From Erythrobacter colymbi (GTDB lineage: Bacteria > Pseudomonadota > Alphaproteobacteria > Sphingomonadales > Sphingomonadaceae), in assembly GCF_002155685.1 (NCBI RefSeq), contig NZ_MUYK01000017.1, positions 1 to 51,509 of the forward strand: a stretch of 51,509 nt of DNA. Direction: 5' to 3'. How positions within the stretch are numbered: position 1 is the stretch's first letter; each line of letters begins with the position of its first letter. Below, piece by piece: positions 1 through 8,396 of the stretch. The position numbers were made by a program, and so were the translations under genes. The notes beneath the pieces are model-generated. The model was not told where the DNA came from. It worked only from the letters and a program-made list of their open reading frames with translations, and ran no database searches.

Positions 1-36
1 GGTCGCGTCCGTCAATGTGGTGTAGAATTGGGTGTG
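1..36 (+). repeat. IS256-family left terminal inverted repeat
   Basis: Contains GCGTCC at 5-10 and GTGGTGTA at 17-24, matched by the complement of the right end in the same spacing. It begins at the first base of the window. Confidence 0.7.
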
Positions 37-53
37 GCCAGCGGGCTGCATTT

Positions 54-1265
54 TCAGGCGGCCTTGGGTGTAATCTGTAGCGGCTGTGCCTCCTCGATCA
101 TTGGTGTAGCAAGGGCGGCCATGCCCTCGATCTGCATGTAGCGGTGCTGGAGCTGGTATTCGTCATTCTGCTCCAGCAGGACGGCGCCGACGAGGCGGAT
201 GATGCTATCCTCGTTCGGGAAGATGCCGACGACATCGGCGCGGCGCTTCACTTCCTTGTTCAGGCGTTCCAGTGGATTGGTGGAATGTAATTTGACGCGG
301 TGCTGCTCGGGGAAGGTCATGTAGGCCAGCACGTCGTGCTCGGCATCGTCCATGCAGGCGCCGAGCTTTGGCCAGCGGGTACGCAACTGGTCGGCGACCT
401 GGCGCCAGACCTGTGTCGCGGCGGCATGGTCGGGCTGGAGGAAGACCTGGCGGATGGCAGCGGCGACGACGGTGTTCTGGCCCTTGGGCACGTAGGCCAG
501 GGCATTGCGCATGAAGTGGACGCGGCACCGCTGCCAGGTGGCGCTGAGCACGCGAGTGATCGCTGCCTTGAGGCCCTCGTGGGCATCGGAGATGACCAGC
601 TTCACGCCGGTCAGTCCGCGGCGTGCGAGGTCCTTGAGGAAGCTCGACCAGAATGGCTCGGCTTCGGAGGGTCCAATGTGAAGGCCAACGATTTCGCGCT
701 TGCCCTCGGTGTTGACGGCAACGGCTATTATCGCGGCGACACTGACGATCCGCCCGCCCTCGCGCACCTTGAGGTAGGTAGCATCGAGCCAGAGGTAGGG
801 CCAGTCGCCGGTGAGCGGCCGCTTAAGGAAGGCATGGACACGTTCGTCGATATCCTTGCACAGCTTGGACACCGAGGATTTGGAGATGCCGGTCATGCCC
901 ATGGCCTGCACCAGCTCGTCGACACGCCGGGTGCTGACGCCGGCGATCCACGCCTCCTGGATCACCGCGACCAGCGCCTTCTCGACGGTCTTCCTGGGTT
1001 CCAGGAAGCCAGGGAAGTAGGCGCCGGTCCGTAGCTTGGGAATCCTCAGGTTGAGCGTGCCGAGCCGGGTATCGAGGCTGCGGTCGCGGTAGCCGTTCCG
1101 CCAGGTCGTCCGGTCGCCGGAGCGCTCGTGTCGGCTAGCGCCGACCAGGCCATCGACGTCGGCCTCCATGATGATCTGTAATACGCTCTCGGCGATCGTG
1201 CGCAGGAAATCTCCATCTCCAGTCTTCGCCATCAGCTCGGCAAGCGGTAGTCTGTCGTCGGTCAT
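54..1265 (-). CDS. IS256-family transposase (mutator type, DDE)
   Basis: A DDE transposase of 403 residues that would catalyse cut-and-paste or copy-out transposition of the surrounding element. The catalytic triad is visible as D161 (WLDATY), D227 (VISDAHEG) and E333 (NPLERLN). The family CRVHF motif lies near residue 247, between the second Asp and the Glu. The length is normal for the IS256/Mutator family. The ATG at 1265 is chosen because GGAG lies 9 bases upstream; an in-frame TTG three codons earlier is less likely. The gene looks intact, so the element may be active. Confidence 0.95.
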   Translation of the reverse strand: MTDDRLPLAELMAKTGDGDFLRTIAESVLQIIMEADVDGLVGASRHERSGDRTTWRNGYRDRSLDTRLGTLNLRIPKLRTGAYFPGFLEPRKTVEKALVAVIQEAWIAGVSTRRVDELVQAMGMTGISKSSVSKLCKDIDERVHAFLKRPLTGDWPYLWLDATYLKVREGGRIVSVAAIIAVAVNTEGKREIVGLHIGPSEAEPFWSSFLKDLARRGLTGVKLVISDAHEGLKAAITRVLSATWQRCRVHFMRNALAYVPKGQNTVVAAAIRQVFLQPDHAAATQVWRQVADQLRTRWPKLGACMDDAEHDVLAYMTFPEQHRVKLHSTNPLERLNKEVKRRADVVGIFPNEDSIIRLVGAVLLEQNDEYQLQHRYMQIEGMAALATPMIEEAQPLQITPKAA

Positions 1266-1389
1266 CGGGATCAACTCCTCGGTGGGCGTGTGAAGTGTGG
1301 TAACTCCACCTTACCGATGAGCCCGGTGGCCACCGAGATCGAAATCGCATGGGGTGGGGCATGCCCCACCCCATGCGATCATCTCAATC

Positions 1390-1425
1390 TACACCAGAAA
1401 TTACACCACGAGCGCGGACGCTAAC
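1390..1425 (-). repeat. IS256-family right terminal inverted repeat
   Basis: Read on the minus strand it carries GCGTCCG followed by GTGGTGTA, aligning with the left end. The repeats are imperfect, as is usual in this family. Confidence 0.7.
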
Positions 1426-1517
1426 CATTATCCCCATCGATAATGAGCAACGACCCATTATTTTTAGGCAGGTCAAAGCCTAAGGGGCGATGTTCTCAAT
1501 TCTTATGCGGGCGACCT

Positions 1518-2267
1518 TTAGCCAATGGCTCTGGATAACATCCAGATTGCCATTGCCATCATCATTAGATTTTCAGTCAACGAGACGAAGCCTAGCGGGA
1601 CATTGCTGTCGCCACCGACGCAAGCGCATTTGAGTTCGCGCTTGTCGATGTAGACTGCCTTGAAGACCGAAATTGCACCGATCGTCCCAATGAATAGCGC
1701 CACGGGTATCGAGAGCCAATGCAGCTGGCCTGAAACCATCAGGACACCGGCCAAGCCTTCAGCGAAGGGATAGAGGGTCGCATAAGGGACCCAGCGCTTC
1801 GCCAACAGGTCGTAATTGAGGAACATGGTCGCGAACTTGTCGACATTCTGAAGTTTGAGCATCGCAAGCACGCACATGCTAAACGCGATAAACCACTCGG
1901 CAACGCGAATGCTGAAGGCTGTGCCATCAACCGCGATGCCAGCGGCCATCGCCATGGCTGCTGTCATGGCGAAGAGCGCAATTACCGGGCGATAGCTGGT
2001 CGCGCCGGGAACAGGGACCTTGATCCCGAAGTAGCGCCGCAGGTCGTCATGCCCTCCGATCCGCTTGCCATCGATGAAGGTCTGTGGGGTGGTTGCAACG
2101 CCGTATTCAGCCTTGAACGCGTCAGTCTGTTCGCGCGTGGTGAGGTGCCGATCATCGACGGAGTAACCTCGCGTTTTGAGCAGATGCTTTGACTTCAGGC
2201 CGTAAGGGCAAGTGTGGTTTTGCATGACCATGCGGTGAAGCACGGCGGTTTTTGTAGGCTTGGGCAT
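1518..2267 (-). CDS. glutaredoxin-MauE/DoxX fusion, redox-associated membrane protein
   Basis: A two-domain protein of 249 residues. Residues about 8-85 are a glutaredoxin-like fold with a CPYG motif (a single active-site Cys instead of CPYC) and the cis-Pro stretch TTPQTF. Residues about 90-249 are a MauE/DoxX-like membrane domain with about four hydrophobic helices and a conserved C-terminal CACVGG motif. MauE-type proteins pass disulfide or thiol equivalents in the periplasm, so a role in thiol or metal-stress chemistry is inferred. The ATG at 2267 has AAAGGAAA just upstream and lies directly behind the MerR-type promoter. The frame stays open upstream, but that part is antisense to merR. 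Confidence 0.85.
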   Translation of the reverse strand: MPKPTKTAVLHRMVMQNHTCPYGLKSKHLLKTRGYSVDDRHLTTREQTDAFKAEYGVATTPQTFIDGKRIGGHDDLRRYFGIKVPVPGATSYRPVIALFAMTAAMAMAAGIAVDGTAFSIRVAEWFIAFSMCVLAMLKLQNVDKFATMFLNYDLLAKRWVPYATLYPFAEGLAGVLMVSGQLHWLSIPVALFIGTIGAISVFKAVYIDKRELKCACVGGDSNVPLGFVSLTENLMMMAMAIWMLSRAIG

Positions 2268-2300
2268 TAGTGATTTCCTTTGAATCGCAAACTTGCGGCT

Positions 2301-2332
2301 TATATAGGTTCCGTACCATGGTACGGGATCAA
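2301..2332 (-). promoter_or_regulatory. MerR-type promoter/operator with 20-bp spacer
   Basis: On the minus strand TTGATC (2332-2327) and TATATA (2306-2301) are separated by 20 bp instead of 17. The spacer holds the perfect palindrome CCGTACCATGGTACGG (2311-2326). Long spacers with a central dyad are the hallmark of promoters untwisted by MerR regulators. The half-sites CCGTAC/GTACGG equal those of the mercury mer operator as I recall it. The promoter drives the glutaredoxin-MauE gene, and the dyad also precedes merR. Confidence 0.85.
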
Positions 2333-2339
2333 GCATTAT

Positions 2340-2726
2340 ATGAAGATCGGTGAATTTGCCCGTGCAGGCGGGGTCAACGTCGAGACGATCCGTTATTATC
2401 AGCGGCGCGGATTGGTGGCCCAGCCTGAGCGCCACGAGGGTCCGCGCCGCTACACGCGCGGCGATCTGGCACGCTTGCAATCGATCCGCTCGGCGCAGAC
2501 CGCCGGGTTCACACTTGAAGAGATGGCCACGCTGCTCTCCCTCGATTCTGGCGACCGAGCGGCGGCGCAGGACCTTGCACGCGTTCGGATCGCGGCGCTT
2601 GATGAGAAAATTGCCACTTTGCAAACCATGCGCGGTGCGCTCGTCCGGCTCGCCGAGGACTGCGCTGCGGGGAAATCTGGGCCCTGTCCGATCATCGATG
2701 CCTTCAGTTTTGAGCTGCAACGATAA
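2340..2726 (+). CDS. MerR-family metal-responsive regulator
   Basis: A 128-residue regulator. The winged-helix DNA-binding part (1-70) has GVNVETIRYYQRRGL, nearly identical to the recognition region of mercury MerR. A dimerisation helix follows (about 76-106), then a metal loop with C108 and C116. The eight-residue Cys spacing is that of CueR-like Cu(I)/Ag(I) sensors; mercury MerR has nine. The third mercury ligand (Cys82 of MerR) is absent here, replaced by the GDRAAA stretch. The sensed metal is therefore uncertain (Cu/Ag or Hg). It is divergent from the glutaredoxin-MauE gene, with the shared operator between them. The ATG at 2340 is preferred because an upstream in-frame ATG lies ahead of the operator. 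Confidence 0.9.
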   Translation: MKIGEFARAGGVNVETIRYYQRRGLVAQPERHEGPRRYTRGDLARLQSIRSAQTAGFTLEEMATLLSLDSGDRAAAQDLARVRIAALDEKIATLQTMRGALVRLAEDCAAGKSGPCPIIDAFSFELQR

Positions 2727-2787
2727 TTGGGCATCGGAAAGTGAGGGGTTTTGTCCGCGCCTGCGTATACAACTCTAAAGGAGCTGC

Positions 2788-3048
2788 ATGATGGATCTCG
2801 ACGAGAATCTCGCACGCCTGGCCAGACTTCCTGTCCCGGATATGTCCGGGATTGATGGTGAACGCCTCGCGCAGCGCGCACAGGCAGACGTCAGGCAGAC
2901 ACGGGCATTGCTCGGACTAGGCCTCGTTGCGTCGCTCGGACTGGGCGTTTTCAGCGGTCTTCAGGCACCTGCACAAGCCGAAGTGCCTATTGCCGCCTTC
3001 GGTCCCCCGGCATCGCTGACCCCTCTCATCGCCCTGGGTCAGCAATGA
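2788..3048 (+). CDS. CnrY-like membrane anti-sigma factor (putative)
   Basis: A small 86-residue protein with a charged N-terminal cytoplasmic segment (1-38), one transmembrane helix (about 40-58) and a short periplasmic tail. No enzymatic motif is visible. The call rests on position and topology. It is the first gene before a CnrX-like sensor and a CnrH-like sigma factor, the cnrYXH order, and CnrY is a single-span anti-sigma of about this size. AAAGGAG precedes two consecutive ATGs (2788 and 2791); either could be used. Its stop overlaps the next start as ATGA, indicating translational coupling. Confidence 0.6.
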   Translation: MMDLDENLARLARLPVPDMSGIDGERLAQRAQADVRQTRALLGLGLVASLGLGVFSGLQAPAQAEVPIAAFGPPASLTPLIALGQQ

Positions 3049-3482
3049 ACCAGCGTCGCATCGTTTTGGCGGCGGGGCTGATCATTGCGCTTGCGCTGGT
3101 AGGGGTATGGCTCGGACGAATGCTTCAACCCGCACCGCACCATGGTGGGGCTGAACTCCACGCCCTGATTCATGATGAGCTTGACCTCGACCCGGCGCAG
3201 GAAAAAGAACTGACTGCATTGGAGCGCCAGTTCGCTGCGCGGCGCGAAGCGCTCGAAGAACGGCTCAGGAGCAGCAACGCGCTGCTCGGCGAAGCCATTG
3301 CTGCCGAGCACGAATACGGTCCCCGCGTGTCGGCCGCGGTCGACGAGACGCATGACGCGATGGGGGATCTCCAAAAAGCAACACTCGAACACGTTTTCGC
3401 GATGCGCGCCATTCTGCGCCCCGATCAGCAATCACGGTTCGATGCGGTGGTCAGCAAGAGCCTCGCTGCTCAGCCGCAGTGA
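3045..3482 (+). CDS. CnrX-like periplasmic heavy-metal sensor
   Basis: A 145-residue protein with an N-terminal membrane anchor (about 6-24) and a helical periplasmic domain of the heavy-metal-resistance/CnrX type. The residues H39, H43, E60, H116 and M120 have exactly the relative spacing of the CnrX metal ligands (H42, H46, E63, H119, M123 as I recall them), offset by three. CnrX binds Ni/Co and releases the sigma factor through the anti-sigma. Here the downstream targets look like copper genes, so the true inducer is unclear. It overlaps its neighbours by four bases on each side, inside one operon. Confidence 0.85.
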   Translation: MNQRRIVLAAGLIIALALVGVWLGRMLQPAPHHGGAELHALIHDELDLDPAQEKELTALERQFAARREALEERLRSSNALLGEAIAAEHEYGPRVSAAVDETHDAMGDLQKATLEHVFAMRAILRPDQQSRFDAVVSKSLAAQPQ

Positions 3483-4051
3483 CCGCTGACGATCCGGATG
3501 CGGCGCTCGTCCGCAGATCTCTGGCTGGCCATGCCGATGCGCAGCGGGAGCTTGTGGAGCGCTACCGCGAGACAGTGTACCGGCTTGCGCGCTCAGCGAC
3601 GGGTGATCCGGATGAAGCCTTGGACATTACGCAGGAGGCTTTCATAGCCGCATTCGGCGCGCTGAACCGCTTCGACCCCGGACGATCGTTCAAGGCCTGG
3701 ATCAGCGCCATCACGCTCAACAAATGCCGGGACTGGGCCCGTCGGCGCGCCGTCAGGCGCTTCATAGGCCTGCCCATGCCCGAACAGGCTGCGCAATGGA
3801 TTGCCGATGATGCACCCTCGGCACAAACGCTTGCCGCAGACCGCGCCGAGCTCGCCGCGACCGCCCGCGCGATCGCCAAGCTTCCAGCACGTCTCAAAGA
3901 TGTCCTGATCCTTTGCACAGTCGAAGGGCTAAGCCAGCAGGAGACCGCAACGACACTGGGCATCAGCGTAAAGGCGGTCGAGACACGTCTTGGGAGGGCG
4001 CGGAAAAAACTTCAGGAAACTTTGAGGGGTGAAGGCCTTGCGCGCGTATAA
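3479..4051 (+). CDS. ECF RNA polymerase sigma factor, CnrH-like
   Basis: A 190-residue sigma factor with region 2 (about 20-90; DITQEAFIAAFGAL and the KAWISAITLNKCRDW helix) and region 4 (about 125-180; LPARLKDVLILCTVEGLSQ followed by a helix-turn-helix). No extra domains are present. The start is a GTG overlapping the stop of the CnrX-like gene (GTGA). Location suggests it is held by the CnrY-like protein and released on metal sensing to transcribe this operon and the following cop genes, which start only five bases downstream. I could not identify its promoter motif with confidence. Confidence 0.92.
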   Translation: MTADDPDAALVRRSLAGHADAQRELVERYRETVYRLARSATGDPDEALDITQEAFIAAFGALNRFDPGRSFKAWISAITLNKCRDWARRRAVRRFIGLPMPEQAAQWIADDAPSAQTLAADRAELAATARAIAKLPARLKDVLILCTVEGLSQQETATTLGISVKAVETRLGRARKKLQETLRGEGLARV

Positions 4052-4056
4052 ATCGC

Positions 4057-5922
4057 ATGACCAGTCCTCATCTCACAAGACGTCACCTGATCGCTGCGTT
4101 TGGCGCGGCCTCAGCCTTCGCCGCTACGCCAGCTTGGGCGCAAGGGCACAGCATGCACCGGGGCGGCAGCCATGGCCGCGACGGCCCGCGCATTCCTGCG
4201 GGCTTTGGTGAGCTCAGCGGCGAGGTCATCGATCTTGCCGTCGGCAGCGGGCATCGCATTGTTGAAGGGCGACGCGGCCCGGGCATCGCCGTCAATGGCA
4301 GTGTCCCCGGCCCGTTGATCCGGCTGCGCGAAGGGCAGAATGTCCGCCTGAATGTCACCAACAATTTGAGCGAGGATACATCGATCCACTGGCACGGGCT
4401 ATTGCTCCCGTTCCAGATGGACGGGGTCCCGGGCATCAGCTTTCCGGGCATCAAGCCGGGCCAGACCTTCACCTACGAATTCCCGGTCCGCCAGGCAGGT
4501 ACCTATTGGTATCACAGCCACTCGGGCTTGCAGGAGCAGTCGGGGCATTATGGCCCTTTGATTATTGACCCGGCAGGCGCCGAACCGGTGGAGTATGATC
4601 GCGATTACATTTTGCTGCTAAGCGACTTCACTGTGCTCGACCCACATTTCATCATGCAGCGGTTGCGCACCGGCGAAGGCTATTTCAACCGCCAGCAAAA
4701 CACCTGGACCGATGACTACCCGATGACCGGCGAAGAACGCCGGATGTGGGCACAGATGCGGATGATGCCGACCGATATCATGGATATTGGCGGGAAGACG
4801 TACACGTTTCTTGCCAACGGACGTGGGCCGGCGGAGGGCATGGAATATCTGTTCAAGCCGGGAGAACGCATCCGGCTGCGTATCATCAATGGATCGGCGC
4901 AGAGCTTTTTCAACGTTCGCATCCCCGGCCTGCCGATGACGATCATCGCAGCAGATGGGCAGAACGTGCGCCCGGTTGAGGTTGACGAATTCCAGATCGG
5001 CACTGCCGAAATCTATGACGTAATCGTCGAGCCAGGAAATGCCGAAGCCTATGCCATCGTCGGTGAGTCGATGGACCGTTCGGGCATGGCGCTGGCCATG
5101 TTGGCGAGTCGGCCCGGTGCGCGGGCGACCGTTCCTGCGCTGCGCGATCCGCCGCTGCTAACCATGGGCGACATGGGAATGGATCACGGGTCCGGCAGCA
5201 TGGATCATGGAGCAATGACGTCCGGTCCTTCCGCAGAAGGTGCAACCGGTGGTGCAACAGGCGCGATGGATCACGCAGCCATGGGACATGGCGACGTGGC
5301 CGCCTCTGCCGATAGTGGCATGGCAGACATGGCGATGAGTGGCATGAGCATGGACGGCATGAAGATGCGCGATACCGCGCTGCTCCCGCCCGACGTCGCG
5401 ATCGGCCCAGGCATCGACATGGTGTCGATGGCCCCCATCGACAAAATGGGCGATCCCGGCCTTGGACTGCGCGATGTGCCGCACCGGGTGCTCAATTATC
5501 GCATGCTCAAGGCGCTCGAGCCCAACCGCGACACCCGCGAGCCATCGCGGCTGCTCGAACTGCACCTTACTGGCAATATGGAACGTTATATGTGGTCGTT
5601 CGACGGGCGGATGTATTCTGCCGTCAGCGATGTGCCGATCCGTTTTGCATGGAACGAGCGGGTGCGGGTGAAGCTGGTCAACAACACCATGATGGCGCAC
5701 CCCATCCATCTGCACGGCATGTTCTTCGAGCTGGTAAACGGGGAAAGCGCTGCGCTTCAGCCGCGCAAGAACGTCGTGATCGTCCAGCCCGGCGCCAGCG
5801 CGCAATTTGATCTCACGGCCAATGAACCCGGCGACTGGGCGTTTCACTGCCACCTGATGTATCACATGCATGGCGGGATGATGCAGACTGTGACCGTGGT
5901 CGGTCCGGGCGGCGGTGCATGA
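4057..5922 (+). CDS. copA: CopA-family multicopper oxidase (copper resistance)
   Basis: A 621-residue periplasmic multicopper oxidase that oxidises Cu(I) to less toxic Cu(II). A twin-arginine signal peptide is visible (R8-R9, hydrophobic core 11-25, cleavage near AWAQ). Copper ligands appear as HWH (111-113), HSH (153-155), HPIHLHG (548-554) and HCHLMYHMHG (597 onward). A Met/His-rich insert at about 365-450 with MDHG and MDHAAMGHG repeats is typical of CopA and probably binds extra Cu(I). It follows the sigma factor by five bases and overlaps copB by four (ATGA), so it sits in the same operon. Confidence 0.96.
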   Translation: MTSPHLTRRHLIAAFGAASAFAATPAWAQGHSMHRGGSHGRDGPRIPAGFGELSGEVIDLAVGSGHRIVEGRRGPGIAVNGSVPGPLIRLREGQNVRLNVTNNLSEDTSIHWHGLLLPFQMDGVPGISFPGIKPGQTFTYEFPVRQAGTYWYHSHSGLQEQSGHYGPLIIDPAGAEPVEYDRDYILLLSDFTVLDPHFIMQRLRTGEGYFNRQQNTWTDDYPMTGEERRMWAQMRMMPTDIMDIGGKTYTFLANGRGPAEGMEYLFKPGERIRLRIINGSAQSFFNVRIPGLPMTIIAADGQNVRPVEVDEFQIGTAEIYDVIVEPGNAEAYAIVGESMDRSGMALAMLASRPGARATVPALRDPPLLTMGDMGMDHGSGSMDHGAMTSGPSAEGATGGATGAMDHAAMGHGDVAASADSGMADMAMSGMSMDGMKMRDTALLPPDVAIGPGIDMVSMAPIDKMGDPGLGLRDVPHRVLNYRMLKALEPNRDTREPSRLLELHLTGNMERYMWSFDGRMYSAVSDVPIRFAWNERVRVKLVNNTMMAHPIHLHGMFFELVNGESAALQPRKNVVIVQPGASAQFDLTANEPGDWAFHCHLMYHMHGGMMQTVTVVGPGGGA

Positions 5923-7025
5923 GCGTGCGGTCTGTCCTGTCAGCGGCCCTGCTCGGGAGCGCGTTGATCTCCGTTCCGGCCTTCGCTCAGCATCAAGGGC
6001 ATGCAATGCCCGCGCCAGCGCCCACACCTGCGCCAGCGCCCGGCGACCGCCATGCCGGCCACGGCATGCCCGCGGCGCCGACAGCGCTTGATCCGGCCGA
6101 TCCGCACGCGGGGCACGCCATGCCAGAGCAGCCTGCTACCGCTGAGCCAATCGACCCTCACGCAGGCCATGACATGACGGGTGGGGCGGCCGGGCCTGCC
6201 GATTCGATGATTGGCATGGACCACAGCACCATGGATCATGGCGCGGTCGACGTTGCCGCGCCTGCTTCTCCGGGACCTGCCATGGAAACCCCGCCGCCAC
6301 CTGAGGCCGGAAGCGGTCCACCGCGCGCCGCCGATGCCATCTGGGGCGCCGACGCGATGCGGGCTTCGCGCGAGGAATTGCAACGCACCCATGGCGATTT
6401 CCCGGTCTTCTGGTTTCAGGGCGATCGTTTCGAGACGCAGGTGCGCGACGGTCGTGAGGGCTATCTTTGGGATCTTCAGGGCTATTATGGTGGCCCGACG
6501 AGCCGGCTCTGGTTCAAGAGCGAAGGTGAAGGCACGTTCGGCGAACCGATTGAACAAGCCGAGGTCCAGGCGCTCTACGCGCGGGCCATTGCGCCCTTCT
6601 GGGATCTGCAGGCGGGCGTGCGCCAAGACCTCCGCGGACCCGATACCACGCATGCGGTGATCGGCGTGCAAGGGCTTTCGCCCTATATGTTCGAGGTCGA
6701 CGCCGCATTGTTCCTGTCACAGCGTGGCGATCTCACAGCGCGGATCGAGGGCGAGGTCGACCAGCGCATCACTCAACGTCTGATCCTGCAACCGCGCGCC
6801 GAGGTGAACCTGTCGGCGCAGGAAATTCCGCAGCTCGGCACCGGGTCAGGCATCGATTCGGTCGAGGTCGGCGTGCGGCTGCGCTACGAGTTTATTCGCG
6901 AATTTGCCCCGTATATCGGCATCGAGCAAAGTTGGCGCCTCGGCGGCAGCGCCGATTACGCCCGCGCACGCGGCGAGGATCCCAGCGTCACGAACTATCT
7001 CGTTGGCATCCGTTTCTGGTTCTGA
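5919..7025 (+). CDS. copB: CopB outer-membrane copper resistance protein
   Basis: A 368-residue protein with a Sec signal peptide (cleavage near AFAQ, residue 24). Its N-terminal low-complexity region is rich in His, Met, Ala and Pro with repeated HAGH motifs (about 25-115). The C-terminal half (about 140-368) is a beta-barrel-like CopB domain ending in IRFWF, the usual aromatic outer-membrane terminus. CopB is thought to bind copper and help sequester or export it across the outer membrane. The start overlaps the copA stop as ATGA. Confidence 0.95.
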   Translation: MSVRSVLSAALLGSALISVPAFAQHQGHAMPAPAPTPAPAPGDRHAGHGMPAAPTALDPADPHAGHAMPEQPATAEPIDPHAGHDMTGGAAGPADSMIGMDHSTMDHGAVDVAAPASPGPAMETPPPPEAGSGPPRAADAIWGADAMRASREELQRTHGDFPVFWFQGDRFETQVRDGREGYLWDLQGYYGGPTSRLWFKSEGEGTFGEPIEQAEVQALYARAIAPFWDLQAGVRQDLRGPDTTHAVIGVQGLSPYMFEVDAALFLSQRGDLTARIEGEVDQRITQRLILQPRAEVNLSAQEIPQLGTGSGIDSVEVGVRLRYEFIREFAPYIGIEQSWRLGGSADYARARGEDPSVTNYLVGIRFWF

Positions 7026-7041
7026 AATAAAGGAGTACCCC

Positions 7042-7431
7042 ATGAAATTCGCATCTCTCCTCGCCGCAATCGCAATGGTCGCCGCTCCGCTTGCAGTTCC
7101 GTCCGCTTCGCTTGCTCACACCAAAGTCGTCGCATCGACACCGGCTGAGGGAACGACTGTTGGCAGCGCCCGCGTGGTCACACTGACCTTCAGTGAAGCT
7201 CTGCTCCCGCCGACGGCGGCAGCAAGCATCGTCATGACCGCGATGCCGGGCATGGCAAACCACGGCGAAATGGCCATCCGCAATTTCACCACCTCTTGGT
7301 CCAACGGCAACAAAACGATGACACTCACCCTGAAAAAGCCGCTGGCCAAAGGAACCTATGAGGTGCGCTGGCAGGCTGCGGGGGCGGACGGCCATCGTAT
7401 GACAGGTAAAGTCAGCTTTATCGTCGGCTGA
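7042..7431 (+). CDS. copC: CopC periplasmic copper-binding protein
   Basis: A 129-residue protein with a signal peptide cleaved before H26 (SLA-HTKV). This leaves the N-terminal His that ligates Cu(II) in CopC proteins; GADGHRM near the C terminus supplies another conserved His. The fold is the CopC/YobA beta-sandwich type. It presumably hands copper to the membrane protein CopD encoded next. The ATG at 7042 has AAAGGAG seven bases upstream; an earlier in-frame start would lie inside copB. Confidence 0.94.
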   Translation: MKFASLLAAIAMVAAPLAVPSASLAHTKVVASTPAEGTTVGSARVVTLTFSEALLPPTAAASIVMTAMPGMANHGEMAIRNFTTSWSNGNKTMTLTLKKPLAKGTYEVRWQAAGADGHRMTGKVSFIVG

Positions 7432-7438
7432 TAATGAG

Positions 7439-8362
7439 ATGGGTGAGCCAACCGAACAGGTTCTGCGGTTTGCTCATTATGCTTTGCTGCTCGGCCTGTT
7501 GGGTTGGACGGCATTTCGGTTGGTTGGGTTGCGTGGCGAGCGCTGGGTGCCTCACGACGAGGGCGGTCACACGCTGATCATCGCAGCGCTTGCGGCACCG
7601 GTGGTTTCAATCGCCCTGATGCTGGCCTCGATCGCTGCTATGATGGGTGTGCCAATTACAGCGCTCGATTGGCCGATGGCCGAAGCAATGATTGTTGGCA
7701 CTGACCTTGGCAAAGCGTTCCTCTTGCGCGAATCTTTGCTCACCTTCGGCTTGTGTGCGTTGTTCATTCGACACCGGACTAGCGTAGGTTTCCCCGTCGC
7801 TGCTGCCTGCTTCGCCGGTGCGCTGCTCACGCTAAGCTGGAGCGGCCATGTGGCTGCGACTGAAGGCGGATTGGGCTTGTTCCACCGTCTGAATAACGGC
7901 GTACACTTGCTTGCGGCGAGCTTGTGGGTAGGTGCCATCTGCTGGTTCCTTTTACTGACAATCAAAGCTCACCGGCAGCCCGCTCTTATCCCTACCGATC
8001 AGCTGCTTCGCGTCATGCATGGCTTCGCACCGCTGGGTGTCGGGCTTGTCGCAGCTGTATCTATGACGGGTCTGATAAATGCGCAGCTGATCTTTGGCTT
8101 GGAGAACACCATAGCCGTTTCCGACACCCCCTATGGCTTGTTGTTAGTCGCAAAAGTGACGTTAGTTGGCGGAATGCTGGCGTTTGGCGCGCACAATGCC
8201 CAGATCGGACGGCGGCATTTTCTGGTTCATGAACGCGACAGTGTGGAGCACTCAGTTGCACTGACGCTCCTGCGTAAAAGCTTGGCAGGCGAGTTGATGT
8301 TGGCTGCTGGGGTGATTGGACTGGTTGCTGTGCTGGGCATGCTGTCTCCAATGACGATGTAG
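7439..8362 (+). CDS. copD: CopD inner-membrane copper transport protein
   Basis: A 307-residue polytopic membrane protein with about eight hydrophobic segments spread over the whole length. It shows the CopD-type LSWSGHVAATEG and NNGVHLLAASLWVG motifs with conserved His in the membrane domain. CopD works with CopC in periplasm-to-cytoplasm copper movement. It starts seven bases after copC and is the last intact gene of the copper operon. The ribosome-binding site is weak, consistent with coupling to copC. Confidence 0.93.
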   Translation: MGEPTEQVLRFAHYALLLGLLGWTAFRLVGLRGERWVPHDEGGHTLIIAALAAPVVSIALMLASIAAMMGVPITALDWPMAEAMIVGTDLGKAFLLRESLLTFGLCALFIRHRTSVGFPVAAACFAGALLTLSWSGHVAATEGGLGLFHRLNNGVHLLAASLWVGAICWFLLLTIKAHRQPALIPTDQLLRVMHGFAPLGVGLVAAVSMTGLINAQLIFGLENTIAVSDTPYGLLLVAKVTLVGGMLAFGAHNAQIGRRHFLVHERDSVEHSVALTLLRKSLAGELMLAAGVIGLVAVLGMLSPMTM

Positions 8363-8396
8363 ACAGTACGTGGATTGACCACCGAGGGGGAACACA

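Larger units (their letters stand above)
1..1425 (-). mobile_element. IS256-family insertion sequence
   Basis: A transposase gene is bracketed by imperfect inverted repeats. The left end (1-36) and the complement of the right end (about 1390-1425) share GCGTCCG and GTGGTGTA blocks in register. The outer sequence lies exactly at the window edge, so the left target duplication cannot be seen and the outermost base is uncertain by a few positions. A GGGGCATGCCCC-type palindrome sits between the transposase start and the right end (1350-1375). The element abuts the metal-response island and does not interrupt a visible gene. Confidence 0.85.

Noticed and set aside
2268..2720. N-terminal extension of the glutaredoxin-MauE gene
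   Set aside because: The extension would cross its own MerR-type promoter and run antisense through merR; the ATG at 2267 has a good ribosome site.
2734..2775. ECF promoter before the CnrY-like gene
   Set aside because: GGGGTTTT and GTATAC blocks are suggestive, but no second copy exists in the window to support a consensus.
5158..6027. 289-codon minus-strand frame with many His and Cys
   Set aside because: Shadow of the Met/His-rich part of copA read on the opposite strand.
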